Source of the DNA: Leptasterias polaris
Lineage: Eukaryota > Echinodermata > Asteroidea > Forcipulatida > Asteriidae
Direction: 5' to 3'
Length of the DNA: 64,000 bases
Assembly (NCBI GenBank): GCA_037783415.1
Contig: JAZGTN010000062.1
Location: 535,501-599,500 of the forward strand
The notes under the pieces were generated by a model that saw only the letters and a program-made list of their open reading frames with translations, had not been told where the DNA came from and ran no database searches. A program made the position numbers and the translations under genes. Within the stretch, counting starts at the first letter, position 1; the number at the start of each line of letters is the position of its first letter. Below are positions 1 through 11,345 of this stretch, piece by piece.

Positions 1-285
1 TACTCAACAGGTTAATGACCATAAAAACTGAATTGGTAAAGTGTTTTGGAGAGCTGTTGATGTTGTATAGAAATGATCCCATTTGCAGTAATGTAGTTTT
101 AGAGAAAGAGGTATTTTGTTCACCAACAAATTGTATCAAAGAAAGGCTTTAATTCCATGCACAGAATTCTATGCAACAAGGGTGCAACCTTGATGACCAA
201 AATGAGCCAAAATTTTCACAGGTTTGTTACTTTTCATGATGGGATACACCAAGTTGTAAGATAGGACTACAAATAAACACGTGTT
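1..285 (+). repeat. Diverged MITE copy (same family as 55156-55539)
   Basis: Landmarks occur in the same order as in the complete element at 55156-55539: a tactcar start, gagctgttgat, taatgtagtttt, agaaagaggta, aacaagggtg, tgatgaccaa, tttcacaggtttgtta and ggatacaccaagt. The outer terminal repeats are outside the window or eroded. It lies in the intron upstream of the first visible SLC6 exon. Confidence 0.6.
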
Positions 286-407
286 TCACACTTCCCAAAA
301 TTCAAACAAGAATTTTAGCGATGCACCCCAGTTGTTATTTTATGTTTACTCCCCCCCCCCACGTTCTGTTGGATGTGCCTCTAAATTCATTTGATGACGT
401 CATACAG

Positions 408-3400
408 GTATGGAGAGCGGCAGCCAATCAGGTTGTTTTTTCTTTCGCCATTGGATGGGGAGGTTTGCAAACGTTATCGAGCTACAATAAATTCCACAAT
501 AACATCTTCAGGTCAGTGTAATGCACTACTTGTATTAAGGTCTTAACACTATCTAAGAATGTTGACCATGAATCATCTTGACTCTCTAATTATCCGTCTG
601 TTTGTTATACTTGTCATCCACTCATGCTATCTCTGTAAATAATAATAATAATACGAGATATTTATATAGCGCATAATGCAGGAGCCTCTATGCGCAACAC
701 AAAACATAAAACAATGAAATGAATACAAAAGCAAGAATTAGTAGTTAGGCTGACCACCTGCATAATTATACACATCAAATCAAACAAAACAAGAGCATGT
801 TTTGGGGTGTAGTTGCACAAAATCTCTATGTGTCTTTGAATACATAAACAGCAAATTGACATATACAAGAACAAATCCTATAAACGGCACAATTCTGTTT
901 TGGCTCCGTAAAGTATTTCTGTGTTCGGAAAAATTTGATGCCGTGCAAACACTTATTTATAACGTATATTGAATTTAAAATGGCTGTTACTTTTCCATCC
1001 AAAATACCTGTTCTGCAAATGCATTGAATGGTTTTTCTGAGACTATATTATGGTACAAATGGAACTTTTGAAGTGATACCACAAATTGGTTCTGTCATGA
1101 GTCAGTTAAGTGGCTTAATCTAGGATGACGTTGTTGGGAGTATTGTGTTGTTCCACGTTGTATATTTATTTCAGAGATGCGACTATCGTGATAGTTTGTG
1201 GAGCTTTGACCAGTATCTTTGCTGGATTTGTCGTCTTTTCTATCATTGGATTTATGGCGTGTGATGCAGGGGTACCTATCGACAAAGCTATAAATGCAGG
1301 TAAGTTATTTGTACCCCAAAGCATTGCCACTCAAAAATTGACTATATGAGCCTTTTTGAATAACAATGTTTACCACGTGGCGGCTAAAATAATGCGAAAT
1401 GTTTGAAAACTGATAATAATCGTGCCTGTGTTGAAGGGCAATGCAAAAATTTGGAACCCATTTGCAATAAACTCAATTGAACTAACAACCAGATATATAG
1501 GCCCTGGTATGAAGGAACTCCAATTTGAAACCCATTTGCAATAAACCCAACATCAAACTATAACAACCAGATATGCCCTGGTATTAAATAACTCCAAGTT
1601 GGAGCCCCTTAGCAATAAATCCAATATCGAACTGAAAACAGGAGATAGGCCCTGGTAAGAAAGACCTCCAGTTTGGAACCCCTCAGCAATAAACCCAATA
1701 TCAAACTAACAACCAGATGTTTTTTGTTTTTTTTCTTTTTGTTTTTTTGTTTTTTTTCCAATCAATTCAATTCAATTCAAAGTTTTATTAGCCTAGTCAC
1801 ATGTCCAGAATAAGTAAGATCTGAGCCAACATTGATGTTGAATACCATCGTTGCTACAAGGTTTCCACATTGAACACAATTAGCAGTGAATACAGCCATT
1901 CCTCATTCTGGATTTTTTATTTTTATTTTTATTTTTTTTAATCCCGGGGATAACATTTTTTTGCTCTTTGATCAACTTACATCAACATAGAAAAGAGAAT
2001 AAATGAAACCTCTTATCTTACAGTAAATAATAAGAATTAAACTGGTTACAGTAGGTTATTCACAGAGTACATAATACTTTTTCCATTTCGAATTAAATTT
2101 CTGAGAGGTTCCGTTGACAACTGACAAATATTTCTCGCAAATGTAATATCTCTTCAGGTCTTTTATAAAAACTACGAAGCAAGGACGTTTGTCGTTCATT
2201 TTCATTTTATAAATGTGAAAACGAGCAATTAAAAGAATAAGATTCAGGCATTTGAATGTGTTACCAATAACACCGAACAACATCAACTCGTTGTCTACTA
2301 CGAGACTGGCCTTGGTCTTTTCCTTGATCCAATCGAAAGTAGAGTTCCAGAAAGAGGTTACATAATAACATTGGCAAAAAAGGTGAATGAGGGATTCCTC
2401 TTCAGTCTTACAAAAGGTACATACATTGGATTTTTTTTTTTGATTTTGAAAAGAAAGGAATTTGTACCTAAAATCCTGTGTGTCAAACGGAACTGGAACC
2501 ATTTAAGCTTGGAATCAACAGTACATGTAAATGGTACACTAAATACCTGAGACCATTTTGTGAAATCATAATTAATTTGGATTTTCCTTTCCCAGTTGTC
2601 CACAAACTTCCTAACAACTGTTTTAGACTGAACAAAAATGTCATATAATCTACGAGAACCCTTTTTATCACTGAGGAGAACTTGAAAATTGAACGGAAGT
2701 TGGGGGAGAGGAACGAAGTCATTATTTGGCACTAAAACATTATTAAAAGCAACCTTGATAGCTCTAACGATAGCACCAAATTCTAAAAAATTTGTCCGTA
2801 CTTTAAACTTAGCCCTAAAATCGTTTAGAGAAAGAAAACCACCATTATCGTCCAGAATATCACCAACAAAGAAAACCCCAGCTGACAGCCAGTGGTGATA
2901 ATGAACACATTTACCCCCATCCTTGATCAGATTGTTGTACCAAATCGTTGTTTTTTGAACGTCAGAGTGAGTGGATGGTTTATGAATTTGCGTAAATGTC
3001 TGCCTATTGAGCGTGGCTGTAGGCAAGGCGATGGGCTAAGTCCGTATTTGTTCCTGTTATGCGCCGAAATTTTGTCAATGATGGTATGTAACAACCAGAA
3101 TGTTCAGGGTATTGTGTTAGGGGGTGTGGAGTTTAAGATATCCCAATTTGCTGATGACACGGTGCTGTTCCTAAATGGTACAGAACAATCTATGTACGGT
3201 GCTTTTTCCACGCTTCACCGCTTCGCCAATATGTCAGGGTTGCATGTTAATATTGATAAGACTAATGCAGTATTGATAGGGTCAAAGAAGGGTTCTATGG
3301 AGAAACTGTGTACAAATATTAATGTTAAATGGGTAGGGCCCAAGGATACATTTAAAGTACTAGGTATTAATTTCTCGACTGACCTGGATTCCATGGTTTT

Positions 3401-6400
3401 GTTGAATTATAATAAGGTTATTTTACAACTAAGTAAACTTATTTCCCAGTGGTCTAGACGGAATCTCACTGTTTTGGGGAGAGTGACGGTAGTAAAATCA
3501 CTTCTGTTGTCCAAACTTACGTATCTTATCCTAACCATTCCTGATCCTCCCGACAACATTGTGAAAGATTTAAATGTTATGTTTTTCAATTTTATTTGGA
3601 AGGGTATTGATCGTGTTTCTAGAAACCAGATGATCCAAGATTACAGTCTAGGGGGTTTACGAATGGTTGACGTTAGAGCCTATATAGATGCTTTAAAAAT
3701 CACCTGGCTGCGTCGACTCCTTGTTTCAAAAAGCACTGGCTGGGCTTATTTGTCTCGTCAAATACTTGGTATTGATCGTTTACTGTATCTAGAAGGTGGT
3801 TCAACATATCTTTTTGTACATAAACATTTGTTTCATCAGAATAGATTTTGGGTTGACGTATGTAACTCTTGGCTAACAACCAGATGTGCCCTGGAATGAA
3901 GGAACCCCTCATCAATAAACCCAATATCGAACTAACAACCCTATATTGGACCAATCAAATGAAGTCAGAAGCTTTCATTATACAATCCCATGTCAATATT
4001 TTCTGCGGAGCTCTATGACTGCATCTTTCTTGAAATGATATTCATGTTTCCGGGGGGGGGGGGGGGGGTGGGAACTTGAGTTTATCGGTCTACTCAGATC
4101 AGTAAAAACATTTCAGAATCTCATTAGCCCGCTCCAATATTTTTTTAATAATTTCTTTTCTTAAAGTTTATCTTTGTTTTTCCAATAACGTGTATTTTCA
4201 TACACTTTTTAAAGCAAAATCCATGCGTGTGAAACAACAAAACGATTTTGAGTTTGTGCACAACACGTGATTGCAATAGACTGTGACTCATTCTAGAAAC
4301 AAATCGTAAACCATAAACAAGCTTAATTGTATTTATGTTACGTATTTCTCATGAAGGTGGTTGTGTCTTTTTGTAAGATTAGGACCATGTTTGTCTATGT
4401 ATTGGTCTTTGGCCCCTTCAATCACTTCTGATTTGACCAAGGTGAATTTATTAATTTGTGACGTCACAAAACAAGGTGTTCGAGTTGCTGATCCAAGACT
4501 GGAATTTTATTCTAAAAGACGTCATGATTTAAGATTCGAAATTCATTAACATTCTTCAATGCCACGAAATGGTGATGGAAACCTATTAACTATACGATAC
4601 GTCATCAATTTAACAGTTTTCTTTCCTTTCCTCTGATGTGTATATTATATAGTGATGAAAACATACAATATTTATTCGCCTCTCAACCGATATTTTAGCA
4701 ATCTGAGTGAACCTCTGAAAATCAATACTGATTATCTTCTATCTTAATGCCCTCCCGGAGCTCAGCATTCTTGGCACCGCCAAGCAACCCAAATACGGAG
4801 GAGTTGCAGATCATTACATTTTGACCATTTGACAATCTGTCTTTATATATGGATAGGTCCTGGATTAGCGTTCGTGGCTTACCCTGAAGCAATATCAAGA
4901 TTACCTGTAGTTCCTCAACTGTGGTCTTTCATATTTTTCTTTATGTTGATTACACTGGGACTTGATAGTCAGGTGAGATAACAATATCTATATGACTAAA
5001 AACAATACCGTAACAAGCAATATAGCTTGAGACAGGATCAGCCTCAAAGTTATCTGCAACATGGGGTTCGGAGAGTAGTCCCTGATAATGTGATATCTAG
5101 AGTCAATCGGATCCACAATGATCAATTCCTATTGCTCAATTTTAGGTTTCACTTTTTGCAGAAACGAATGTCCACATGCTTCAGCAAACCCTCTAAAATT
5201 GAACAAAATGCATTGAAACTGTGTATAGTGCATTTTGACAGTTAACATTACCAACATTCTGGTAGGAGAATAATGAACCGCTACTTCCTTTGTTTGAATA
5301 AAGATCATTTGAATGAAAGTAACGAGTTTTATTACTATTTTGTCAGTTCGTAACCTTGGAGACGGTTATCACGGCGACCATGGATGAATTGGCAGGCTTC
5401 TTCCCCAGGATTAGGAAGAATAAAACCATAGTGATATTCATCGTGTGTTTGAGTATGCTGTTGCTAGGATTGCCTTTCACTACCCAGGTACGATAACCAA
5501 GATTCCAGAAAACTAGATCTCGTGGTTACCCTCAACCACAATGTTTTCAAACCATTATCGGCCATTCAATGTTAAGAATTAAAAACGTGAGTAATCTTCC
5601 CTTTTGGTAGCTTTACATGTTGCAGGCGTGTAAATATGCATTGTCTGTCGTCGAAATCAAATCAAAGAACTCCGATAAATGAATGAAAGTAATGCAAGAT
5701 TTCAAATTTTAAACAAAAAACTAAATTTCAATGGCCGAAATATGAGTTGGATCTATGTGAATATCATGTGGTAAATGGATACCTGCTAAATCAATGTGAA
5801 TATCATGTGGTAAAATGATATATGATGTATCAGAGTGAATATCTTGTGCCAAATGGATATCTGATTCCAATGTGCATACATATCTGATAGATCCATGTGT
5901 ATATCATGTGGTAAATGGATACCTGCTAAATCAATGTGAATATCATGTAGTAAATGATCATGTATCAGTACATGATACTTGTGGCAAATAGATATCTTGT
6001 GGCAAATAGATATCTGATACTGTGTGCATATCTTGTGGTACATGTATATCTGATATACCAGTGCGAATATCTTGTGGTAAATGTATATCTGATAGATCCA
6101 TGTGAATTTGTGGAATGAATCTGTGATGATTTCGATACACGTTTGTTTTTATACAGGGTGGTATCTATGTGATGACTCTGTTTGACTGGTACTCTGCTGG
6201 CTATACTCCACTGATTCTGGCTCTCATTGAAATCCTAGTCTTTGACTTTGTCTATGGTAATTAATACTCAAGATATTAGAATGAGCTGTTGAACACTGCT
6301 TACTTACTAAAAGGACCTATTTTAATGCAAACAAATGTTAATGGCCTCCCGTTTTGACCCACTGCAGATTCTTTGACCATAAAAACCCCAAATTACTTCA

Positions 6401-8319
6401 TTCTTTTTTTGTGAAGTGGCGGTAACTATGTAGGCCTTAAATGCTTACTTACGACCTCCCAAACAGAGTATATAGGACATAGAAACGTGCGCCATCTTCA
6501 AAATTACCACTAATGCATGTTTGGAAATCGAGTATAGTTAACAAAATAAATCAAGCTACTACCATCATGGATGCCATGATGTAGTTTACAATCCATGTAA
6601 CTATGACAGGTTTTATAGTTGTGTATACCACACTGCGTGAAAATCAGTGCGTCATGATGGTCGCGGGTGTTGCTTGGACTTGAATTTCTCCCAGAATCCT
6701 TTGCGCGCCAATCATGCTCATCGGGGCATGCATATGGGTTATTATAGTATATTTAGTTCCATGCACTATGTTTTCTCGGCAAATGCAAATAACATGCCGA
6801 TAAATGCTTATAATGATGCGGTTGATGTTTTCAGGATTGGACAGGTTCCTCAAAGAGATAGGCGTAATGATTGGAAGTAGACCAAGCTTCATCTGGAAGA
6901 TCATGTGGTACCTTATTACTCCAGATGTCATGAAGGCAAGTACATTTTAGTAGAATTTTAATTTAGTGTAACTCGGTGTGGAGACGGTGGTTCAGGATAT
7001 TGCAAAATAGATTTATTCTTACACACAACCCAATAGCACGAAACAGACCATGATGCAATCAAATCAACCACTATAGTTGCAACAAGGTGTCATTACTTTA
7101 CTAAGGTAAACTAACTTTTGCACACAATATTCACAACTAGTGTGACTTTACAAGTAACCTATATAACCACAACGATCTTAATATAGAGCTTTACCTCTAA
7201 GCATCTTGTGCTTTCTCTTTTAACAGGTTCTGATTTTTTACGGGTTTTTGACGTTCACACCAGCGCAGTATGGTGCTTATGTATTTCCAGAATGGGCAAA
7301 TATCCTGGGCTGGTCTATGACTGGTACTTCACTCGCATGCATTGTTGTCTATGCAGTGTATTTCCTGATATTCAAAGCAAAAGGCTCTCCTCTACAGGTA
7401 GGTCCGAATGGACCCTTCCCATGAAATATGCTAATTACATTCACGCATGCGTACAGACCCTGCTGGTTGGCAAACGCCATAGAGTTGTGCACTAAGTAGA
7501 CGCACAAGCGCGTCTGCGTCACGCCACCATCAGCCCCACACAAAAAGGGGCAATGTTCCATCATTTTGCCAACCAGCAGTGTAAGTGCGCACGCGTGATG
7601 TGCAATTTAAATATTTCATGGGAAGGGTCTATTGTTTCCACTATTAGAGCTGGAATCATTATTATTAAGTGAACTGCAAACGTCGATTAAACTCCAATCA
7701 TAGATGGACCCCAATTGGAGCAACATATTTAAACATGTTTGAGAGAGAAAATAAACACACGACTCTGTGTTAATACATCCGGACGTTCCTTAAGACAACA
7801 ATAATGCTCTTTAACATCGTTGAAAACTACCAAAGCCCGTTGGTACCATCGCCACTTTATTTTCGAGAGCAGTTATTTAGCGATAAAAACAAGACGGTGC
7901 TCCTCTTGGTACATGGCCCTCGACCAAAGCTTTTTTTTCTAATGTTCTCCAAAATAATAATAACTGCTCTTGACAATGAAAATATCTGCTCTCGAAAATA
8001 TTAATAGATGCTCTTGAAGATAGAAATAGCTTCTCTTGTAAATAACAAAGCTGCTATTGAAAATAAGAAATACCTGCTTTCTTTTAGAAAACACTAAAAC
8101 TTCTTCTGTGAGCCCATGTAGGTGAACCCCATTTTCTCTTATTGTTCTAACTCTGATTCACTGTTCTTCTTATAGAGACTCCGATATGCCGTGAAGCCGA
8201 GTCCAGAGTGGGGTCCAGCCCTGGATGTGGACCGGGAGACAGCTGGCTACCCTCCGATGCACCACAAAACCACACCACTCAATGACATTTACCAGAATGC
8301 TGGTTTCATAACAAATTAA
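408..8319 (+). CDS. SLC6-family Na+/Cl- coupled transporter, 3' part (8 exons)
   Basis: Plasma-membrane neurotransmitter or amino-acid symporter of the SLC6 family, closest by eye to glycine transporters. Exons: 408-511, 1175-1299, 4857-4972, 5347-5487, 6157-6256, 6835-6935, 7227-7397, 8176-8319. They sum to 1002 nt and give 333 residues plus stop with every junction phase consistent. The peptide begins at the TM6 region ([20 protein letters not shown]) and includes ATSIF-like TM7 ([18 protein letters not shown]), TM8 ([15 protein letters not shown], which contributes to the Na+ site in this family), TM9-TM12 and a cytosolic tail. TM1-TM5 must lie upstream of base 1. The intron after 6935 has a GC donor (AAG|gcaagt). 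The 2.15-kb retrotransposon at 1718-3868 sits in the second intron. The gene on the opposite strand at 11346-29815 has identical exon lengths for the seven matching internal exons, so they are paralogues arranged tail to tail. The substrate is not decided by the sequence; GABA or proline transporters are alternatives. Confidence 0.93.
630..880 (-). repeat. Possible LINE 3' end with (ATT)n tail
   Basis: Read on the minus strand, the segment ends in a gcgctatataa-like motif followed by (ATT)n, the usual 3' terminus of CR1/L2-type LINEs. Similar ends are at 8700-8865, 25440-25540 and 33139-33200. Only the tail is recognisable; no coding part was seen. Confidence 0.4.
1440..1717. repeat. Minisatellite with unit of about 80 bp, left part
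   Basis: Four degenerate copies of a unit of about 80 bp. Each contains 'caataaaccca', 'aactaacaaccaga', 'gccctggta' and 'ggaactcca' in that order. The array continues at 3869-3950 after the inserted retrotransposon, so it is older than the insertion. Each unit carries AATAAA-like hexamers, but in an intron these have no clear role. Confidence 0.75.
1718..3868 (-). mobile_element. L1/Tx1-type LINE insertion with internal inversion (twin-priming signature)
   Basis: The 3' part reads on the minus strand. From about 2945 down to 2056 it encodes the C-terminal region of an L1-like ORF2, with a Cys/His cluster ([18 protein letters not shown]). A poly(A) tail is seen as the T-rich run at 1718-1758. 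The 5' part is inverted and reads on the plus strand from about 2950 to 3868: reverse transcriptase with [15 protein letters not shown] and FADDT. The order in the parent element would be RT then C-terminal zinc region, so the two halves have been turned relative to each other at about 2945. Direct repeats CTAACAACCAGATG flank the insertion (ending at 1717 and starting near 3869). The element is 5' truncated and cannot be active. Confidence 0.85.
3869..3950. repeat. Minisatellite with unit of about 80 bp, right part
   Basis: Continuation of the tandem repeat at 1440-1717: aactaacaaccagatgtgccctgg, aaggaacccctc and caataaacccaatatcgaac in the same order. The first 14 bases are the right target-site duplication of the LINE. 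Confidence 0.7.
5735..6120. repeat. Minisatellite built on 'atatcatgtggtaaatgg'
   Basis: About ten degenerate units of 36-41 bp, each with 'gaatatc(a/t)tgtggtaaatg' followed by 'atatctgat' or 'acctgctaa', ending about 35 bp before the 3' splice site of the exon at 6157. It fills most of that intron. Minus-strand reading frames through it are repeat artefacts. Confidence 0.8.
7408..7634. mobile_element. Small inverted-repeat transposon (MITE) 10 bp from a splice donor
   Basis: About 65-bp imperfect terminal inverted repeats: the left end reads ggacccttcccatgaaatat and the right end is its near-exact reverse complement. Both continue inward to 'ctgctggttggcaaa'. There is no coding capacity. 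The left end starts about ten bases inside the intron whose donor is at 7398, so the insertion was tolerated right beside a splice site. Confidence 0.75.
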
Positions 8320-8699
8320 TCCCTTTTTAAAACCTTTTTATTTTTCAAGGCCACTGTGCCACTATGGGCCTCATCCAGGTCATTTATTAAGGTAAATTAC
8401 TAACCTATAGAAAACAAAAACTTCTTTCTTAGTATTTGAAACAACGCTCAGTCTTGGGACACACACAGATACCCTGATCTTGACCCATCGTTAGAACTTG
8501 TACAGGTATCGACATTATTAGCCACTTCCAAAAATCCTAAAACTTTAATATATATTGAATGCAAAAACTTTTGCACGAGAGAAAAACGGCACACACGTGG
8601 ATTACTGTTGAGTGTGTGTGAAGATGAAGAATAAGGTCGTGTGTGTGAGCGTGTCTACACATTCAAACTGAGGACTTTAACAAAAGGGATCCGGGTGTT
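8320..8699 (+). other. Probable 3' UTR of the first SLC6 gene
   Basis: Follows the stop codon at 8317-8319 directly. No exon or further coding segment is visible. A polyadenylation site cannot be fixed. Confidence 0.4.
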
Positions 8700-8865
8700 T
8701 GACAGAGCTTCGTTTTCGTGTACAAACCCAATGGGGACGGATTGAAATAAATGGCCCAGTGACCAGGGGTAATAATGTTGGAAGCGCTTTGAGATGCCCT
8801 TCGGATGTGAAAAGCGCTATATAAAACCAATATATTATTATTATTATTATTATTAATGGGGGAAC
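8700..8865 (+). repeat. LINE 3' end with (ATT)n tail
   Basis: Contains 'gaagcgctttgagatgccc' and 'gaaaagcgctatataaaacc' followed by (ATT)7-8. This stem-loop-plus-microsatellite ending is typical of CR1/L2-clade LINEs. The coding region is absent, as in a strongly 5'-truncated insert. Confidence 0.6.
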
Positions 8866-8899
8866 AAAGAGAAGTCCTCGGTAAGCGGGATTTACAAAC

Positions 8900-8945
8900 G
8901 TGTGTGTGGGTGTCTGTGTGGGTGTGTGTGTGGGGGGGGGGGGGT
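8900..8945. repeat. (TG)n tract followed by 13 G
   Basis: A simple GTGTGTG-rich run ends in an uninterrupted poly(G) tract at 8932-8944, in the spacer between the two convergent SLC6 genes. Confidence 0.9.
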
Positions 8946-9885
8946 TCTATTGCTATAGGACTACCCCTGTCACCCCTTTTTCAAGCAATCACCCCTTGAT
9001 CAAACAGTATTTTTATGTACATAAAAGATGAGAAAAGATAAATACAAAAACGAAGAAAGAAGAAAGACCGAAGAAGAATGAACCTTTTTATTTGATCAGT
9101 GATAGGCATTTTCCCTTCATTCTGAAAACTGGCCATAGCGTTAAGTTTATTTTGTTTTAGATATAGATGTTTAACTTTGCATAAATTTTGTTCATATTGT
9201 TTTGATGTTTTTAATTTTGGGTACCGGTTCAAATAGTTTTACTCTTTTTTACGCGGAATGTACATTTTAAAGCATTTTTCCAAGATAGTTTTATAAAACA
9301 TTTAACCAACATCTCAGCATTTCGGATAAATAGGGCCCTAAACATGTCATGTAATTTTGTCAAAAATGTTTTTTTAAACAATTCTTAGGGGTGGACCCGA
9401 TCAGTCCTTTTTATGGAATGTACGATTTACTGCATTTATCCAGAAAGGGTAAAAACATCCAGCAAACTGTAGTGGAAAATACAATACTTTCATTACATTC
9501 TAGGAGCTATAATTGCTCTCATCAACTGTGTGCAAACATTTCGTTCGGGTGCTTGACACCACCCTCAGGGGAAATTTGTTTACCTCAGAAAACTTAAAGT
9601 GAATTATTGTCAGGATCCCAACATTAATTCCATTTATCAGCCATAATTTGTGTGTGTGCATATTACATGTATTGTGCATTGTCCGTAGCATATGCAAAGG
9701 TGTTTGTGTTTGTTTTACGTTTTGAAACAGCATCATCTGTCAAAAAATAAGTTCAGGTGATAAACAAATAAATAAATAAAAATATGTTTCGGCAAAAATC
9801 GGACCATGCAACTTTAAAGAAAGGTGAAGGTTACTCCAATTTGTGTGTGTACCAATCAAATATTGTTTGATACTCGGATGTGTAT

Positions 9886-10175
9886 TTACACCATGTAACC
9901 TGTGACATCACATGTTTACGAAAGAGCCATAAATATTTAGCCTGGCCTTTCTGCAGGCACAATTTGTACACATCTCAACATTTCAACTTTTCACATCTCA
10001 ACTTTTCATATTAATAAAGTGGGCACATCTCAAAACTTGTCAAGCCGTTGTTTTTTTATCTCTTAAATTTATGTGGAAATTACGAAACAAAATGTATGGC
10101 CACAGCAGTATTTTGCCTGCTAAGAAATGCCCTGGAATGTACAAGGTCACTCCTTGTGAAAACAAACAAACAAAC
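9886..10175 (+). repeat. Dispersed repeat, copy 1 (partner at 50041-50352)
   Basis: Shares with the second copy, in the same order and orientation: 'catgtttac(g/a)aaagagcca', 'ctgcaggca', 'gggcacatctcaaaacttgt', 'gccgtt', 'tatgtggaaattacga', 'tattttgcct' and 'tggaatgtac'. There is no terminal repeat or reading frame, so its class is unknown. Confidence 0.75.
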
Positions 10176-11345
10176 AAACACAGGTTACTTGGTGTATGCA
10201 TGCTATCAGGTGATCAGTAATTACAATAAAGCTAGTTTATTGTGCATATATCAAACTAATTTTTACGTTAAAGGGTTATGATAATTAGACGAATATAGAT
10301 TTACAATTGTGAAATAAAATGATATGGAATTCGTAAATGTGTGCGTGATTGATTGGCTGTACGTTACCTGTACCAATGACTATAGTCTCAAGCACGCGTT
10401 AGATAACCATGTTTGAAACGAGGCACCGAATAATTGTCAGGAGACGATCAACATGAACCATTTTAGCCGTCGCGTGTACCCTTTGTATTGTCCTATCTTC
10501 TGCATAAGGTTGTTTGTATTATATCTTATAACGTACACATTTCAATACCATCCATTCCTTTGACAATGTACCTTTTTCAAATTTCGCAAACATTTTCCCC
10601 AAATAAACCAACTTTATGGATTTGAATGCGTTCTTTGCCCTGTGTCTTGCAGGGCGATATTTACTTACTTATATTTTGTGTCCATAATGTACGGACAAAG
10701 TCATATGACAAATGTTTCATTTGCTGAGGGAAATCTCAGGCATCGACATCTTTTAGAAACTAGAAAAAGGGTACTCGTATAAGAACGCAAAACTCTGCCA
10801 AGCAGAATTATTTAAAAGTACAAGGAAAGTCCCTGGAAATTGTAAACAACCTTTTAATTACTCGAAAATATATGTCTTTGAATAAACATAAAGCAATAAG
10901 AGTCACTACCAAACTCTCAAAATTTAACCTTTCGAGTCGCGATATGTAAACGCCGTGCCACGTGGAGCAATAACAAGTTTCAAAAAGTCTAATGACTAAT
11001 ACAAATCAACCTAAATGAATTTCTGGGAAAAAAAACCTACATGGGAAAGCGTTTTTGCAAAAGAGATTGATTCTACATAATGATGTGTTTGGTTATACAA
11101 ATTTATTTCGTTAAAGTTTTTTAGTCTGGCTATTCGAAATATTTCACAACTCAAACAAATGTTATATTACTCTATCATTAGCATTTAAGTAACAACACAT
11201 GGCTATCCCCTATAACAACCAAATAAATTTTCAAACAAAGTGTCGGCTTTCGATTTATAACTTTAGAAAACAGCAACAAACTCTGGGGAAGATTACTCCA
11301 TTATGAGGAAGGTTGAAGGTAACGATCAGTTGACGTGTTGAGAAC
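10176..11345. other. Intergenic spacer between convergent SLC6 genes, nothing recognised
   Basis: AT-rich sequence without splice-bounded coding segments. Part of it may be the 3' UTR of the minus-strand SLC6 gene. Confidence 0.5.
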
